A DNA stretch of 64,000 bases from Pontederia crassipes (Eukaryota; Streptophyta; Magnoliopsida; Commelinales; Pontederiaceae): assembly GCA_030549335.1 (NCBI GenBank), contig CM060193.1, positions 64,705,646 to 64,769,645 of the forward strand. The letters are read 5' to 3'. The notes under the pieces were generated by a model, which saw only the letters and a list, made by a program, of their open reading frames with translations, was not told the origin of the DNA and ran no database searches. Positions 63,894 through 64,000 of this stretch are shown piece by piece. The stretch's first letter is position 1; every line of letters begins with the position of its first letter. The position numbers and the translations under genes are program-made.

Positions 63894-64000
63894 NNNNNNN
63901 NNNNNNNNNNNNNNNNNNNNNNNNNNNNNNNNNNNNNNNNNNNNNNNNNNNNNNNNNNNNNNNNNNNNNNNNNNNNNNNNNNNNNNNNNNNNNNNNNNNN
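63894..64000. other. Assembly gap (N run)
   Basis: 107 undetermined bases at the end of the window. Confidence 1.

Overview
This is plant nuclear DNA, most likely from a non-grass monocot; Zingiberales is a guess. The reasons are genes with many introns, GC-rich first coding exons (peroxiredoxin, E2F, SMXL) set in very AT-rich spacers, plant-specific families (HVA22, SMXL, plastid 2-Cys peroxiredoxin), and plant CACTA, MULE, hAT, RTE-LINE and SINE elements. All coordinates were read by eye. The gene models are inferred from splice sites and family similarity, not from transcripts.

Layout. 1-1026 is the right part of a CACTA element. 1574-4092 holds exons 3 to 6 of an HVA22-like gene; its first exons should lie left of the window. 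7420-13972 is a second, complete HVA22-like gene of six exons and 160 codons. It is a tandem duplicate with a 4.8-kb intron full of transposons. 15142-15905 (+) is a DUF1279/FAM210-type membrane protein. It faces an E2F transcription factor at 16657-20840 (-), which has 14 exons and 474 codons. 21-34 kb is gene-poor and holds an RTE-type LINE with clear target duplications, a 3.8-kb CACTA relic with recognisable transposase remnants, and a GC-rich hAT-type element carrying a nested MITE. Three + strand genes follow: plastid 2-Cys peroxiredoxin (34262-37799, seven exons, 272 aa), an NSRP1/DUF2040-type splicing regulator (39521-43509, 303 aa) and an SMXL3/4/5-type Clp-like repressor (49050-52150, 888 aa). 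52-62 kb is AT-rich spacer with tRNA-type SINEs. The window ends in a third CACTA element and a run of N.

The least ordinary part is 1.8-13.5 kb. Five related elements with inverted termini of about 110 bp sit in and beside the HVA22 pair. Three are empty shells, though one of them holds a hAT insertion. Two carry GC-rich captured gene pieces: one a RING-H2/ATL finger plus a DUF241-like segment, the other a DnaJ J-domain piece. A perfect 9-bp target duplication on the first, and a near-perfect one on a third member, make this a Mutator-like (Pack-MULE) family. Comparing the two HVA22 copies gives filled and empty sites and so orders the events.

No pathway links the genes. Each is a separate housekeeping or regulatory gene: plastid redox defence, cell-cycle transcription, splicing, phloem and hormone-type repression, and ER membrane shaping.
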